The notes: generated by a model not told the origin, from the sequence alone. Numbered from the stretch's first letter, positions 1 through 11,346 are shown. The stretch is DNA of 64,000 nt from Gigantopelta aegis (GCF_016097555.1 NC_054713.1:7071809-7135808), one strand, 5' to 3'. A program made the numbers and translations.

Positions 1-257
1 GAAATCGATCCCCGTCGGTGGGCCCATTGGGCTATTTCTCGTTCCAGCCAGTGCACCACGACTGGTATATCAAAGGCCGTGGCATGTGCTATCCTGTCTG
101 TGGGATGGTGCATATAAAAGACCCCTTGCTACTAATGTAAAAAATGTAGCGGGTTTCCTCTCTACGACTGTGTCAAAATTACATTATGTTTGACATTCAA
201 TAGCCGATGATTAATAAATCAATGTGCTCTGGTGGTGTCGTTAAACAAAACAAACCT
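1..257 (+). repeat. SINE, head A / tail B, cut by the window edge
   Basis: The window opens inside the tRNA-like head at the B-box-like ATCGATCCCC. The shared body follows (CCAGTGCACCACGACTGG, then GCATATAAAAG), then the B-type tail ending in GTGTCGTTAAACAAAAC. It matches many other copies here, such as 17820-18090. The start lies outside the window. Confidence 0.85.
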
Positions 258-839
258 TTTTTTTTCATGTGTTCGAAGAATGATGACCCAAGTGAGTCGA
301 TACACAACACCTACCTGCTTTTTGTGTGTGAGAGGCCAGCCTTGTGAAGAGAAGCCGTATCATATTTAGTTTTGAGGTTTTAAAAACATATTATTGTTTG
401 TAAAGAAAGTTCTAGTCCGATTTGGCTGAAATTTGGTAGTTGGTTAGGTTAAAGTATATGGGGGTTGGTGTGTATGGGGAGGGATGGGGTGGAGGTGGGG
501 GGGGGACGGGGCTGTAGGAGGGTTTTAACCCCCCCCAAAAAAAAACAAACAATTGCTATAATTAAATAACATATAATTATGTGTGAGTAACGTACAGCTA
601 TTATAGCTTCGAAATCCGTCATTACCATTTGCGGTTAAATTTATTATTATTATTATTATTGTTATTATTGTTGTTGTTGTTGTTGCTATTATTGTTATTA
701 TTATCATTCTTTTTTAGCTGACAAATATCCACTAAAAGTGTTAATACTTGTGACAAAAATTCTACAATTTATCGAATTAGTTATGATGAACAAATGGTCT
801 ATAGTACATTGAGTCTCCAGTGGGCCAAATATGTTATTA
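258..839. other. Non-coding spacer with a G-run and an ATT/GTT repeat
   Basis: I see no gene here. A G-rich stretch (about 465-510) is followed by a C-run and an A-run. A TTA/TTG trinucleotide repeat lies at about 640-700. Reading frames across it are low-complexity translations of these repeats. Confidence 0.6.
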
Positions 840-1140
840 AAGTTTGTTTTGTTTAACGACATCTCTAGAGCACATTGATTATTAATCATCGGCTATTGGA
901 TGTCAAACATTTGGTAATTTTGACTCGTAGTCAAAAGAGGAAATCCGCAACATTTTCTTAATGCTGCTAGGGATCGTTTATATACACTTTCCCACAGACA
1001 GGAAAGCACATACCACGGCCTTTGTCCAGTTGGGTTGCACTGGTTGGGACAAGAAAAAATCCAGTTAGTAGAACGGATCCAGTGAGGTGTTTCGATCCTG
1101 CGACGCAAGCACCGCAAGCGACTGAGTTAAATCCCGCCCC
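840..1140 (-). repeat. SINE, head C / tail B
   Basis: Read on the minus strand it has a tRNA-like head with a GATTTAACTC-type A box and a B box in TCGCAGGATCGAA. The shared body (CTTTCCTGTCTGTGGGAAAG variant) and a B tail follow. The best copy of this family is at 57581-57856. Confidence 0.8.
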
Positions 1141-1402
1141 TGTTATTCAAGCTGCAATATCTTTATAATATATAAACATTTACAACAAATCAATGTTTTT
1201 GCTCTTCCCAAACCAAGCCACTATTGGATCGCCTTTAGTATTTCCTCTGGTATAAACTAGTTGGGGAAATACCTTTCTTCATTAAAGAGACTCCCGCGTT
1301 ATTCCGACTGACTGTTCATAGAAGATCTTTTGGACACGAGATGCCTTTTCGGGAGGGAGATGTATAATTCAGAGGTAGAATTAAATATAAAAAAACCCCG
1401 TT

Positions 1403-1668
1403 AAATCATCGATTATTGGATGCCAAACATTTGGTAATTTTCACGTATAGTCTTAGAGAGAAAACCGGCTACAACTTTCCATTAGTAGCAAGGAATCTTT
1501 TATATGCGCCATCCCACAGACAGGATAGCACATACCACAACCGTTGATAGACCAGTCGTTATGCTCTACCTGGAACGAGAAATAGCCCACCGATGGGGAT
1601 CGATCCCAGACCGATCGCGCAACAGGCTTGTGCTTTACCACTGGACTACGTCCCGCACCCTTTTGGAG
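1403..1668 (-). repeat. SINE, head A / tail B
   Basis: The reverse complement runs from a GTAGTCCAGTGGTAAAGC head through the CATCCCACAGACAGGATAGC body to the B tail. The copy is moderately diverged and the extreme 3' end is missing. A weak second body fragment may follow at about 1740-1795. Confidence 0.75.
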
Positions 1669-1807
1669 AGGGATGTACATGTATAGTGGTAGAGAGTTCG
1701 CGTGAAATACCCATTCGCCAACTGTGGCTAATGACAGGAACTTCAAAAGATGTGGTATGTACTGTCCTATCTATGGGGAAATGCATATAATATTTAAAAA
1801 TTAAATA

Positions 1808-1893
1808 TTAACTGGCAGGATGTGAACCTACTTCACAGATTCTTACGACGTTTGACAGGCCGCGATCGTAACCACTCGGCCAGCTGTGTACCT
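1808..1893 (-). pseudogene. tRNA-Ser/Leu-like relic
   Basis: On the minus strand, TGGCCGAGTGGTTA is a good class II tRNA A box, and GGTTCACATCC about 50 bases later resembles a B box. The spacing suits a long variable arm, but the acceptor stem does not pair convincingly. It could be a decayed tRNA-Leu/Ser copy or the head of another SINE family. Confidence 0.4.
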
Positions 1894-1915
1894 GGTTGAA
1901 TCGGCATATGTCCGT

Positions 1916-1916
<1 letters not shown>

Positions 1917-1998
<82 letters not shown>
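1917..1998. repeat. (CT)n microsatellite
   Basis: About 40 uninterrupted CT units directly precede a head-A SINE. Confidence 0.95.
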
Positions 1999-2000
<2 letters not shown>

Positions 2001-2160
2001 GGCGGGACGTAGCTTAACACACTGTCGATCTAGGATCGATCCTCGTCGGTGGGCCCATTGTTTCGTTCCAGCCAGTGCACATCGACTGGTATATCAAAAT
2101 TCATGGCATGTGCTATCCCATCAAGATCCTTTTCTGCTAATGGAACATGTAGCGGGTGTG
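1999..2160 (+). repeat. SINE, head A, 3'-truncated
   Basis: It starts with GGGCGGGACGTAGC, has a shortened head and body, and stops at GTAGCGGGTGTG. There it meets an oppositely oriented SINE, so the pair is tail to tail. Confidence 0.75.
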
Positions 2161-2412
2161 TTTTGTTTTAAGTCACCGCTATAGAACATTGATTTATTAA
2201 TTATCGGCTTTAGAGAGGAAACTCGCTACATGTTACTATTAGTAACAAGGGATCTTTTATATCCAATATCCCACAGACAGAATAACATACACCACGGACT
2301 TTGGTATACCAGTGTTGGTGCACTGGCTGGAAGGAAAAATAGCCCAATGGGCCTATCAACAGGGATCGATCTCAGACCTACCCCGCGTCAAGCGAGCACT
2401 TTCGCAAATAGG
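2157..2412 (-). repeat. SINE, head A / tail B
   Basis: The reverse complement contains head, body and B tail. It is joined tail to tail with the SINE at 1999-2160, making an imperfect inverted pair. Confidence 0.75.
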
Positions 2413-2755
2413 CTTCGTGCCTCCCATTAAAGGTTATGTTAGTACTAAACATTTAACAATAGCCAAAACACTTTTTACAGTCTCCTTAAAATTAAAGAAT
2501 GCTTTGTACAATATGTACACGGACATATTTTTATGCACGCATTCTGATATGGAATGACGTAGCCCAATCGTCTATCCACCCTGCATTTGGCAGCCGACAT
2601 TTGAATTACAGGGTCCGTGCTCATAAAACGTTTTGGGAGTCCAGACTCTGTCTCCAGTGACGTCACAACCATATAATTTGTTTGGCGTTGTCATGGCATT
2701 AGTGTCTCAGACTATTTGGTGTCATCACAGTAAGACACAGCGGTACTTGCCACCG

Positions 2756-3000
2756 ACCTGGGTGCTGTCGTGGTTAAGCCACTGGACACAAGGCTAGCAG
2801 GTACAAAGTTCGCAGCCCGGTACAGATTCCCAAACAGAGTTTGAACGACTCAATGTGTAGGTGTAAGACCCCTACACACTCCTCTCTCACTAACCCACCG
2901 TCATAGACAGACAGATGACCGATGTGTGTCCAGGACAGCGTGCTTGAACCTTAATTGGATAGAAGCAGACAGAAGCACGAAAATAAGTTGAAATGAAATG
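2756..3000 (+). repeat. SINE, head D-like / tail E
   Basis: A tRNA-like head (GTCGTGGTTAAGCCACTGG, then GTTCGCAGCCCGG) leads to a different tail: AATGGGTAGGTGTAAG-like, CTCACTAACC, CAGGACAGCGTGCTTGAACC, TTGGATATAAGCA-like, ending AATAAGTTGAAATGAAATG. Related copies are at 28020-28293, 31023-31268 and 46722-46960. Confidence 0.8.
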
Positions 3001-3117
3001 GTACTTGCTGTGCACCAGACTTAAATGTACGCGACTCTGGGGATTACATCTGTTGTCATTCAACTTTTATTGTCACTACGTATAAGGTATTTCAGCTGCA
3101 TTCTTGAAATTGTTACC

Positions 3118-3350
3118 ACATTTCATTTCAAGTTATTTTCGTGCTTATAATTAAGGTTCAAGCACGCTGTCCTGGGCACACAGACATAAGCTATCTGCCC
3201 AGAATAGAGGGTTAGTTGTTGGTGAGAGAAGAGTGTGTAATTGTCTTACACCGACCTATTGAGTTGTTAATGCTCACTCTGGGTGGGAACCAATACCAGG
3301 TTGCGAACCCAGTACCTACCAACCTTAACCACGAATGGGCAATATGCTTA
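3118..3350 (-). repeat. SINE, head D-like / tail E
   Basis: This is a reverse-complement copy of the same family, entering at its TTTCATTTCAAGTTATTTTCG end. With 2756-3000 it forms a tail-to-tail pair about 120 bp apart. Confidence 0.75.
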
Positions 3351-4046
3351 CGATAGGTGCAGGTACAAGCTAATATCCAGTCTTGAATTATAGCAGTCTA
3401 CTTATGCTTCAACACAAAACAAGACATAGTATCTACTTTTATTACAAACAAAAAACATCTCCATAAACATCTTTATTGTAGACAAGTTCATTTATTTTTA
3501 AAGACCTGACAATCGTATGTTTTAAGCAAAATGATAATGAAAAAGAAAACAGGTCCACAAGAACGAAACAAACCCAATCCACAGCTGTAGATTTAGCTCG
3601 TTCGTTCCATTATTTTTAAATATTATTATTTAAAATTTACGTCATAAAAGTTTTCTTCATGGCCAAATTGAAATTCCAGAACAAATATTACTTGTTTTAA
3701 GTATACCATTTAAAATAAATAAATAAATTAGTTATTAGAAATTATAATAAAGTAGCCAAATTGCAATGTCCAAAACATGTTTCAAGTCTCTAAATGAACT
3801 TGTCTTAAAATACATCATCATAAAACAAAATACATCATTATAAAACAAAATGCATATAACCATAAAATAATACAGCATAAAAAATTAAGTGTTCAAAAGT
3901 TGAGCTGCAGTATCGTCCGTATCACTGACTGTCTGTAAATCTGACATATTAACTGTGTCCGTCCAATTATTTTCCAATGGAGTAATTGTAGAAGCACCAA
4001 TTGTACGTGTATTGTCGCTGGTATGATTGTAACCGGGGTCTTCAGA
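3351..4046. other. AT-rich 3' flank of paralogue 1
   Basis: No gene or known repeat is seen in this stretch, which lies downstream of the minus-strand gene ending at 4047. Several AATAAA-like polyadenylation signals occur on the minus strand near 3840-3880, so it may hold the 3' UTR. CAAAATACATCATTATAA-like short repeats occur at 3810-3850. Confidence 0.4.
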
Positions 4047-5471
4047 CTATTCACAGAGTTTTATTAACCAGTCTATGTCGATTTGGTCTGATGGTGTCGT
4101 GTTGACATTACTGCTGTTATCCTGGGTGGTTTCTGTTGATGGTCTGCTGGTGAAATTACTGCTGTTATCCTGTCTGTTTTCTTCTGATGATGTGCTGTTG
4201 AAATAATCAGTTTCTGTGCATTCTTCTGATATGCTATTGAAATCACTGATTCTGTCCTTTGTTGGGTGATCACTGTGGGCTTCGTCTCCTATAACTTCAT
4301 CAAAGAAGGAAAAATCAATGTTTGTTTCGTCTTGTATGCTACTAACGTTGTAGCATGATGGAGGACTTAATGCAGTTTCCATCTCGTTAGAGAGATGGTC
4401 TGTGTTGTTGCTTGAAAGATCGTCAGATACTAGTGACGGCGATGGTGTGCACATTCTCTCTGAAGATCCAGTTCTCTGTCGTTTTACAGGACTTGGCGTG
4501 CTTGAAGCTCTTGATGATGGTGTCGAACAACTGGATAATATATTTCGTTTTCTGCACGATGAACTGGAAATTGTCTGAAAATGGGGTGTAGATGGAATGG
4601 AAGTGGAACTGAGACTTGCAATTTGTGATGGATCTGGCTGACAAAATGAACTACCAATAGGAATCCCTGTACATGCTGATGTACACCTTTTACTTTCTGT
4701 ACAAGCTGCTGGCTTCAAAATGTTTGGGATATTAATTTCTACGCTGTTTGGTGGACCACAACTTCTATTTGCGTAGTTTTCCAGATCTGTGTCATCTGAA
4801 GGACTTGTCTGGGTGTTAAAACCGCTGTCTGGTTGCGAATCTGTATCATTTGATGGACTTGACTGGGCGTTGGAATCGCTGTCAGATTGCGGATCATCTG
4901 TACCAGATGTTATGGCTTCAGCCTGATTCTCGCCTCTTTGTTCAGATGACATTCTTAAAGGTAGACCATCTAAAAATATTTTCTGAAATGCGTCTTTTAG
5001 ATGTGGTTCCTTAGAAAGTCTATTGCTCAGTTCTAACTGGTCGTCCTTGGGAAGGAAATTGTACATGTTTGTAACTTGGTCCATTTTTTCGTGAATTTTT
5101 CGAAATGATATTTCTTTTTTCAAGACTCCTACTTGTTCTGAAGTTTTGCCGTTCTTCAAATAAAAATCCAGAGCTTGTACTTCTTTCTCATACATAGGTG
5201 GCACCTTTTTCTCTTTCTGGCATTGAGAGATGACTTCATTTAAATTTGTTTCTATGTCTTTTTGGCTCATTTTGCTTCCATTATTTGGGTCCTTCCATTT
5301 CGTGTCCTTCCACATAATCTTTCCAGATTTGGGCTGCAGCCAACCCACACATTGACAAAACATGGACCGTAAATAGTCCAACAATCGAAATGACCCTAAG
5401 GCCAGAGAAGTATTTTGCTTCGGCATTTTCACCTTTGACCCTGAGGTCAGAGAGGTATTTTGCTTCGGCAT
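4047..5471 (-). CDS. Paralogue 1 of an unrecognised five-member family
   Basis: This is a single frame of 474 codons. The chosen start is the first ATG (MPKQNTSL...); the open frame above it has only a GTG. Residues 32-35 read DYLR, 61-64 DPNN, 89-92 VPP-like, and 97-100 EVQA. The same order and spacing occur in the four other copies. Residues about 155-330 are Ser/Thr/Asp-rich with SQPDSGFNTQTSPSD-type imperfect repeats and a basic KRQRTGSS patch. The C-terminal third is acidic (IDFSFFDEVIGDE, ending IDIDWLIKLCE), resembling an activation domain. The first 16 residues are repeated (MPKQNTSLTSGSKVK, then MPKQNTSLALGS), which is unique to this copy. No signal peptide or membrane segment is seen. 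Transcription control is inference from composition only. Confidence 0.75.
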   Translation of the reverse strand: MPKQNTSLTSGSKVKMPKQNTSLALGSFRLLDYLRSMFCQCVGWLQPKSGKIMWKDTKWKDPNNGSKMSQKDIETNLNEVISQCQKEKKVPPMYEKEVQALDFYLKNGKTSEQVGVLKKEISFRKIHEKMDQVTNMYNFLPKDDQLELSNRLSKEPHLKDAFQKIFLDGLPLRMSSEQRGENQAEAITSGTDDPQSDSDSNAQSSPSNDTDSQPDSGFNTQTSPSDDTDLENYANRSCGPPNSVEINIPNILKPAACTESKRCTSACTGIPIGSSFCQPDPSQIASLSSTSIPSTPHFQTISSSSCRKRNILSSCSTPSSRASSTPSPVKRQRTGSSERMCTPSPSLVSDDLSSNNTDHLSNEMETALSPPSCYNVSSIQDETNIDFSFFDEVIGDEAHSDHPTKDRISDFNSISEECTETDYFNSTSSEENRQDNSSNFTSRPSTETTQDNSSNVNTTPSDQIDIDWLIKLCE

Positions 5472-5709
5472 TGACACCTTTATCTTGCGTATGAAAATCA
5501 CTCGGATAGCTATCGGATAGCAGATGGACGCAGAGGTGTGGTGGGGGTTGAGGCCACGAATTATAATCCCCCATGCCGTCTACGTAGTGGATGCAGCATC
5601 TTGGCATGACGCTACGCACCAAAACGATGCGCAGCGACATCCAAAGGTCCGTTTTGCCGTCGACGTCCATCTTCTTTGACGCCGTTCCCATGGTAACTGG
5701 GAAGGTCAT
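5281..5709 (-). CDS. Leader frame of paralogue 1
   Basis: This second open frame starts upstream and overlaps the N-terminal part of the main frame in another phase. Its first part reads MGTASKKMDV, then PRCCIHYVDGMGDY. The block recurs upstream of paralogues 3, 4 and 5 with different synonymous codons (GTA, GTG and GTC for the same Val). It could be exon 1 spliced into the main frame, or an upstream regulatory frame. Only about the first 45 codons are conserved; the remainder to the stop is probably not meaningful. Confidence 0.5.
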   Translation of the reverse strand: MTFPVTMGTASKKMDVDGKTDLWMSLRIVLVRSVMPRCCIHYVDGMGDYNSWPQPPPHLCVHLLSDSYPSDFHTQDKGVNAEAKYLSDLRVKGENAEAKYFSGLRVISIVGLFTVHVLSMCGLAAAQIWKDYVEGHEMEGPK

Positions 5710-5887
5710 TACGAGGCAAAACCAATCTGCAGTATCCTGAAATTAGAGAAAAAAAATCCTTACAGTTTGATTGAACACAAAAAAACAAACATTAAACTTA
5801 TTAAATCATAAGCTCATTTAATAACAAAATGCAGCAAAAGAGATGTACAGTTGTTTTGTTAATGAATTATAGGCACTACCTCTTGAG

Positions 5888-5888
<1 letters not shown>

Positions 5889-5970
<82 letters not shown>

Positions 5971-5978
5971 GCACGCAC
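5889..5978. repeat. (CT)n then (CA)n microsatellite
   Basis: About 33 CT units switch to CA/CG units (ACACACGCACGC). Confidence 0.95.
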
Positions 5979-6041
5979 GCACAAAATAAAACAAAACAAA
6001 AATATATAATAAAGAAGAAATACCCTCTTCCCACCCCCCTT

Positions 6042-6336
6042 TTTTGTTTAATGACACCACTGGAACACATTGATTAATTAATCATCGGCTATTTGATGTC
6101 AAACATTTGGTAATTCTGATACGTATTCATCAGAAGTAACCCGCTACATGTTTCCTAATGCAGCAAGGGATCTTTTGTATGCACTTTCCCACTGACAGGA
6201 AAACACATACCACGGCCTGTGTCTGGTTGGAACGGCAAAAAACAATCATCTGAATGAATCTACCGAGGTGATTCGATCTTACGACGCAAGCACCTCAAGC
6301 GAGCACCCAACCATTGAGCTAAATCCCGCCCCCCCC
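6042..6336 (-). repeat. SINE, head C / tail B
   Basis: The reverse complement starts after a C-run, at the GGGCGGGATTTAGCTCAATGG-type head. It reads TCGTAAGATCGAA as B box, then the body and the tail ending GTCATTAAACAAA. Confidence 0.8.
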
Positions 6337-6431
6337 CCCCCCATCCATTAAAGACAAGAACAGTTGAAAACGGCAAGAGATATATTTAAAAATATAATTT
6401 CATGAATAACTTCAAATTATTTAACCATTTA

Positions 6432-6540
6432 AAGGGAAGGAAGGAAGGAAATGGTTTATTTAATGACACACTCAACACATTTTATTTACGGTTATATGGC
6501 GTCGGACATATGGTTAAGGACCACTCAGATATTGAATTTT
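6432..6540 (-). repeat. SINE tail A fragment
   Basis: Only the A tail is present: GGTCCTTAACCATATG, ACCGTAAATAAAATGTGTTG and TTTC repeats on the minus strand. It is 5'-truncated, as expected of target-primed retroposition. Confidence 0.75.
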
Positions 6541-6724
6541 ACCTCCCAAGAATTTCGTACGCACGGAAACATATTTGTTACGAAATAAAATGAGAATTCA
6601 ACTGAACGAAAATTAGAATGATAAAAAACCCACACTGATTATACCGACTGATTATTTAAACAAGACAATATGTTTTTAATATGTCATCTTTGTTTTCTTT
6701 TGTCCAGAACTATGTATCTTAACA

Positions 6725-6900
6725 ACTCCATGCTCTCCTGTCGGTGGGATGGTGCATATAAAGGATCCCTTGCTACTAATGGGAAAATGTAGCAAGTTTT
6801 ATCTCCAAGACTATATGTCAAAATTACCAAATATTTCACTTCCAATAGCCGAGGATTAATAAATCATGTGCTCTAGTGGTGTCGTTAAGCACAACTAATT
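6725..6900 (+). repeat. SINE tail B fragment
   Basis: The end of the body (GGGATGGTGCATATAAAGG) and the B tail through GTGTCGTTAAGC are present; the head is absent. Confidence 0.75.
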
Positions 6901-7239
6901 TGACTTTAACAACTCCAGATAGCTTTGACGTAGCCAGGATTTTGTATTGGGAAGGGGAGGGGGGGGGGGTGCAATCCACACTATCATTTTATAAAATTTA
7001 ATAGCCACCGTGCCCAGTCCCCCCCCCCCCCCCCTACGCCATTGCAAAGTAGTCAATATTGTTACAGTAAATGTCATCCATAAATCGTACGTGACTTGTT
7101 ATTTGCGAATCAATGCAAGCTGTAGTACGTGTTTACTCTCCGAGGTCACGGTGTGCTTTATCAGCATAAACTAGCTAATGTCAAACGATCTGGGTCGCAT
7201 GATGTCATAGTATTTCCCCTTCGTTTTCGTTGAAATTCT

Positions 7240-7255
7240 AGTTTCAGTTTCACTC
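7240..7255 (-). promoter_or_regulatory. ISRE-like site (candidate)
   Basis: The plus strand reads AGTTTCAGTTTCACTC, fitting the IRF-binding pattern TTTCNNTTTC. It lies about 1.5 kb upstream of the leader frame of paralogue 1. A match this short can arise by chance, and function is unproven. Confidence 0.25.
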
Positions 7256-8098
7256 TCGTCCGCGCCGCAGAGCAGAATCGATATTACGACAATGGGAACG
7301 AAACGCCAGCTATCACGATTTGAGTACGGCCGACTATGTAAAACTTGTGTATTTGTCGTGCATTGGCATAGTCTTTTAATAACAATTAAGAATAAAGGTA
7401 GGACCAACTAGAAATGAAACTGTAGACGAGGAAGTTAAAAAATCGATTATGTACACGCACACTATAGCACGGTCAGGAAAAGTACATCGTGATCTTGTAA
7501 AGTAAACGTTTATAAACATATTCGGAAATGCATTTCCAGTTACTTTAATATAATTACAGGTTAACATTCCATTGATTTTGAGGTGAAATGTCTTAAGGTT
7601 AGCATGCTTGTGCTTAATTTTGGCTTGCTTATTTCCAGTTATTTAATATAATTACAGGTTAACATTCCATTGATTTTGAGGTGAAATATCATAAGGTTAG
7701 CATGCTTGTTCCCTCTGCCACTCCATAACGTTCTGTAACGCATTTCATATATACCTCCCACCCCTGACACGTTATGATCGACCCCTCATATAAAATGTGC
7801 AATTGTAGTTGCGTGTCACAAAAATTGTATACAATCGCACCGTGTGCTCTGGCCAGATTTTGTTTTGCCGCATGATACTAAAATTGCACATTGTCGCAAA
7901 AGTAAACGATTTCCACTTACCGTCTACATAATCGGCACGTCATTTCACCAATCACCATCAGATCACAGCTGAGAGCTGCCACACGTCCAAGTTTCTGTTT
8001 CAAAGATTGCAAAAGGTGCTCAAATCGTCAGCTGCAACGATATTATAGTATTCTATCTCGGTGGATTCAACCAATCAAAACAAGACACACTGGCTGTG

Positions 8099-8155
8099 GT
8101 TAACCGTGACCAATGATCGGGAGGCCCTCTCGATTCGTGGTTAACCGGGACCAAT
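8099..8155. promoter_or_regulatory. Two GGTTAACC + GACCAAT composites (candidate)
   Basis: GGTTAACCGTGACCAATGA and GGTTAACCGGGACCAATGA lie 40 bp apart. Similar composites occur at 42638-42657 (upstream of paralogue 3) and 54608-54626 (upstream of paralogue 4). Each is a palindromic GGTTAACC followed by a CCAAT box. Confidence 0.35.
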
Positions 8156-8316
8156 GAGATTTACTGATAGGACGTGCTAAGTTAGAAAGCAGTCACGTGG
8201 TTTAACTACCTAGCGAGGGTGCCTATGATGAAATAACTGTGGCGTTTTGTAAAAAAATGCATAAAATGTTCTTTTGCATGAGTAAACCCACCATTCTGCT
8301 CTTCCCTGGGTATACC

Positions 8317-9350
8317 TGTCACGGGGATTCTATAATACCCGTAACTGAATAAAACACGATTGTCCAAATATATATCCTAACTGTATATCTATTAGATCTC
8401 TCTGTAACAGGCAGTTATACCCGCTGTGGCTCGTCTCTAGGTATGATCAGAGATAAGATCTTATATAAGTATATATTATTATAGCACGTTTAGTTCACTA
8501 GAAAACACAACAAAACACAATACACTTTGGAATCTGTATTAACCTACGCTGACAAATGTACTGTCGCAGTAGTTAATTAATGACAACAATAATAACAACC
8601 CAGAACTGATCACTTAATTAGTTAACTCTAGGTGTCTAGTTTACACAATATGCTAATCACTTCACCGTGACACAACACCCACACGTGTGATAATTGAGAA
8701 ACGCTTCCAGGAGAACTTAATTAATAAAGGAATTACACTCTATTCCTAACTCGATGACTAGCTAAGCTTTATATTACCAAATACTCGCATAATGTTAGAA
8801 GAAAAAGTAAACGATTTACTTCGTCAGATGACCGAAGACACTGTCTAAAGAATATTGGTATAATACAGTATTAAAATATTTAAAGTCACATCAATCACAT
8901 CAAGGTTATACAACAGAGCAGAAATAATATATTTACCAAAGTCCAAACGGACTAACGTTCCCGGGAAGTCTTCCTTTTAGGTTCTCTCGATATCTCTAAA
9001 ATCCTAGCTATTTATTCAAAACTCTCAGAGACAGCGAATATCGCCTGGGGGTACAAGGCGGTAGCTCACGTATCATCTGATATTTCCACCTCTCCCAGAG
9101 TCGATATATTTTTCTCTGATCGTCAAACTGGCTGTCGCCATTCGCCAAATCACGGTTGTAAAAACGCACTCGCAGAGGTATTACGTAACTACTGGCCTCC
9201 ACAGTTGGACTAAGTGCATATTGGAATGCCCGATCGCGCGAAGGTATTACGTAACAAATTGCCCATCTGGGCTAAGTGCATTTGGAACTGCACACGGCCT
9301 TCTAAAACAATTAATATCGCCACAGGCGAAAAGAAATTAAGAGCATGTAC
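8317..9350 (-). repeat. 3' LTR of the fossil element
   Basis: This long terminal repeat matches 12714-13987 along nearly its whole length, including TAATACCCGTAACTGAATAA and CACACGTGTGATAATTGAGA. The other LTR is about 240 bp longer because it carries an extra internally duplicated block. Confidence 0.85.
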
Positions 9351-9566
9351 CCCCACCTCAAAAAGGATATTTCCTCTACTCTAGGAATAGAGAAATATAC
9401 TACATTAAAACAAAAAGGTGCGTTAACCGACGCATACGGGCATTATAACACATGTAATAATAAGGTGACTACCAGTAATCACACTGAGTCTCTGAGTCCC
9501 TGGTATACAAATAAAATATATATAAACAAAACAGAAATCAAGAATGTCAACACATTATCATAACGT

Positions 9567-11346
9567 TCAACTTCGGGACAGGGCATCAGCGATTACATTG
9601 GATGTGCCCTTGCTATGTTCAATGGTAATTGGGTATTCCTGCAGAAGAAGACTCCATCTCAAAACTCTCTGGTTGGTGGCTTTCATTCTGTGAATCAAGG
9701 TAAGCGGATTAGTAAAGACCACCACTTGATGCACTGCCGATTTCACGTAGATCTGAAAATGCTTCAGAGCTTGTACCATGGCCAAAGCTTCCTTCTCTAT
9801 AGTGGAATAGTTCACCTGGTGTTTGTCAAACGTTTTGGAGAAGAAACTTACAGGATGGTCCAGTCCATTTTCGTCTTCTTGGAACAGCACAGCTCCAGCT
9901 CCCACGTCACTGGCAGCCACAGCTAGCTTGAAAGGCATTCGGTAGTCTGGTGCTGCCATCACGGGAGACGAGGAGAGCATCTGCTTGAGACGGTTGAATG
10001 ACTTCTCGCATTCATCTGACCACTGGAACTTCGTTTCCTTCTTTAGCAGCGATGTGATGGGGGGCCGCTACCGTCGCAAATTTAGCACAGAAACGACGAT
10101 AATAACCGGCCATACCAAGGAACCGGCGAACTTCACGACGGTTGGTCGGTGCAGGGTACTGGCTGATGCTTAGTGTCTTGGCCTGCAGTAGGGCGACGCA
10201 ACCATGTCCGACAGTATGACCTAAGTAGGTCACTGAAGCTTTCACGAATTCACATTTGCCCAGGTTCACAGTCAAGTTAGCTTTCTGTAGGCGACTGAAT
10301 ATTTGTTGTAACCCGGTTAAATGTTCATCCCAAGTGTCGGTGGCTAACACCACATCGTCCAGATATACACTGACGTTTTCTAGGTCTGATAATACCTGGT
10401 TCATCATCCTTTAAAAGGCAGCAGGGGCAGTCTTCAACCCAAACGGCATCACTCGGAATTGGAAGAGGCCGTCAGGTGTGATGATCGCCAGAATGTCCTT
10501 AGCTTCCTCCGTTAACGGAATGGCATAAAAACCCTTCAGTAAGTCCAATTTGGTGATGTATTGCGCGTGTCCAACTCGGTCGATGCAATCGTCAAGGCGG
10601 GGTAGAGGGTAGGCATCTGCCTTGATGAGTTGATTCACGCGACGTAGGTCAGCGCACACCCGGAAACTGTTATCTCCCTTTTGAATCAGAATAACAGGTG
10701 ATGCCCACTGACTGTTTGATGGTTCCAGAATGTCGTGTTCCAACATGTAATCTATCTCCTTTTTTAGTGCCGCACGTTTTACAGGATTTATCTGATAGGC
10801 ATGCTGTCGTATCGGTGTAGCGTTGGGTTCCAAGCGCACATCCTGGATTAAGGTATTGGTAACCGTTGGAAAGTCCTGACAAATGGAAACATTGTCTTGT
10901 ATCAACGTGGTCAACTTTGCTCGCTGGGTGCTGTCAAGGTTCTGTAGATAAGAACTCAAGTCTGCTAGAATCTGGCTGTTGGTTAACTTGATCTCTGCAG
11001 TCTTGACGTCATCACATGAAGTTGAGTGACTCTCAATTTCGACAGGCAACACTGGAACTATCGGCAGTCTGTCAAAATAACCTTTTAGCAAATTGATGTG
11101 ACAATACCTACTTTTCCTAACCCTATCAGGAGTGTTTATCACATACCCTGTCTCATTAACCCGTTTGTGCACAACATAGGGACCGAAATACCTGTTCTGT
11201 AATGAACCCCGTTTAATGGGAAGGTACAGCAGCACTTTATCCCCTGGTTTAAATTCCCGACTCTTAGCCTTCCTATCAAACACTGATTTTATTTTGCTCT
11301 GAGCATAGCTCAGATGCTTCCTAGCCAATTCGGTCGCCTGCCACAA
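9567..11346 (-). pseudogene. pol remnant: integrase C-terminus, RT, RNase H
   Basis: On the minus strand a GPY/F-type integrase C-terminal segment (KPGDKVLLYLP, RYFGPYVV) comes first. RT follows (WASPVILIQK, FRVCADLRRVN, RVMPFGLKTAPAAF, VYLDDVVLAT with the catalytic DD). RNase H comes last (VSFFSKTFDKHQ, NYSTIEKEALA, GTSNVIADALSR) and ends about 220 bp before the 3' LTR. RNase H as the last pol domain supports the Gmr1-like order. It is a fossil and not a working gene. Confidence 0.85.

Larger units (their letters stand above)
7080..8316. other. Gene-free upstream flank of paralogue 1 with CCAAT-type motifs and a local duplication
   Basis: No convincing coding frame is seen. A block of about 75 bp is repeated at 7531-7610 and 7635-7709 (TAACATTCCATTGATTTTGA, then GTTAGCATGCTTG). 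Two GGTTAACC-GACCAAT composites lie at 8099-8115 and 8139-8155, with another CCAATCA at about 8070. An ISRE-like AGTTTCAGTTTC lies at 7240-7251. The stretch ends at the LTR element. Confidence 0.4.

Noticed and set aside
4047-5471. IRF, ETS, forkhead, HSF or Myb-type DNA-binding domain in the N-terminal region
   Set aside because: The tryptophan spacing and DPNN/KVP/EVKA motifs do not fit any of these families as I know them.
5889-6077. Frames encoding Ser-Leu or Arg-Glu runs
   Set aside because: They are translations of CT/GA microsatellites; the same holds for similar frames at 19.4, 34.3, 41.8, 42.9 and 58.7 kb.
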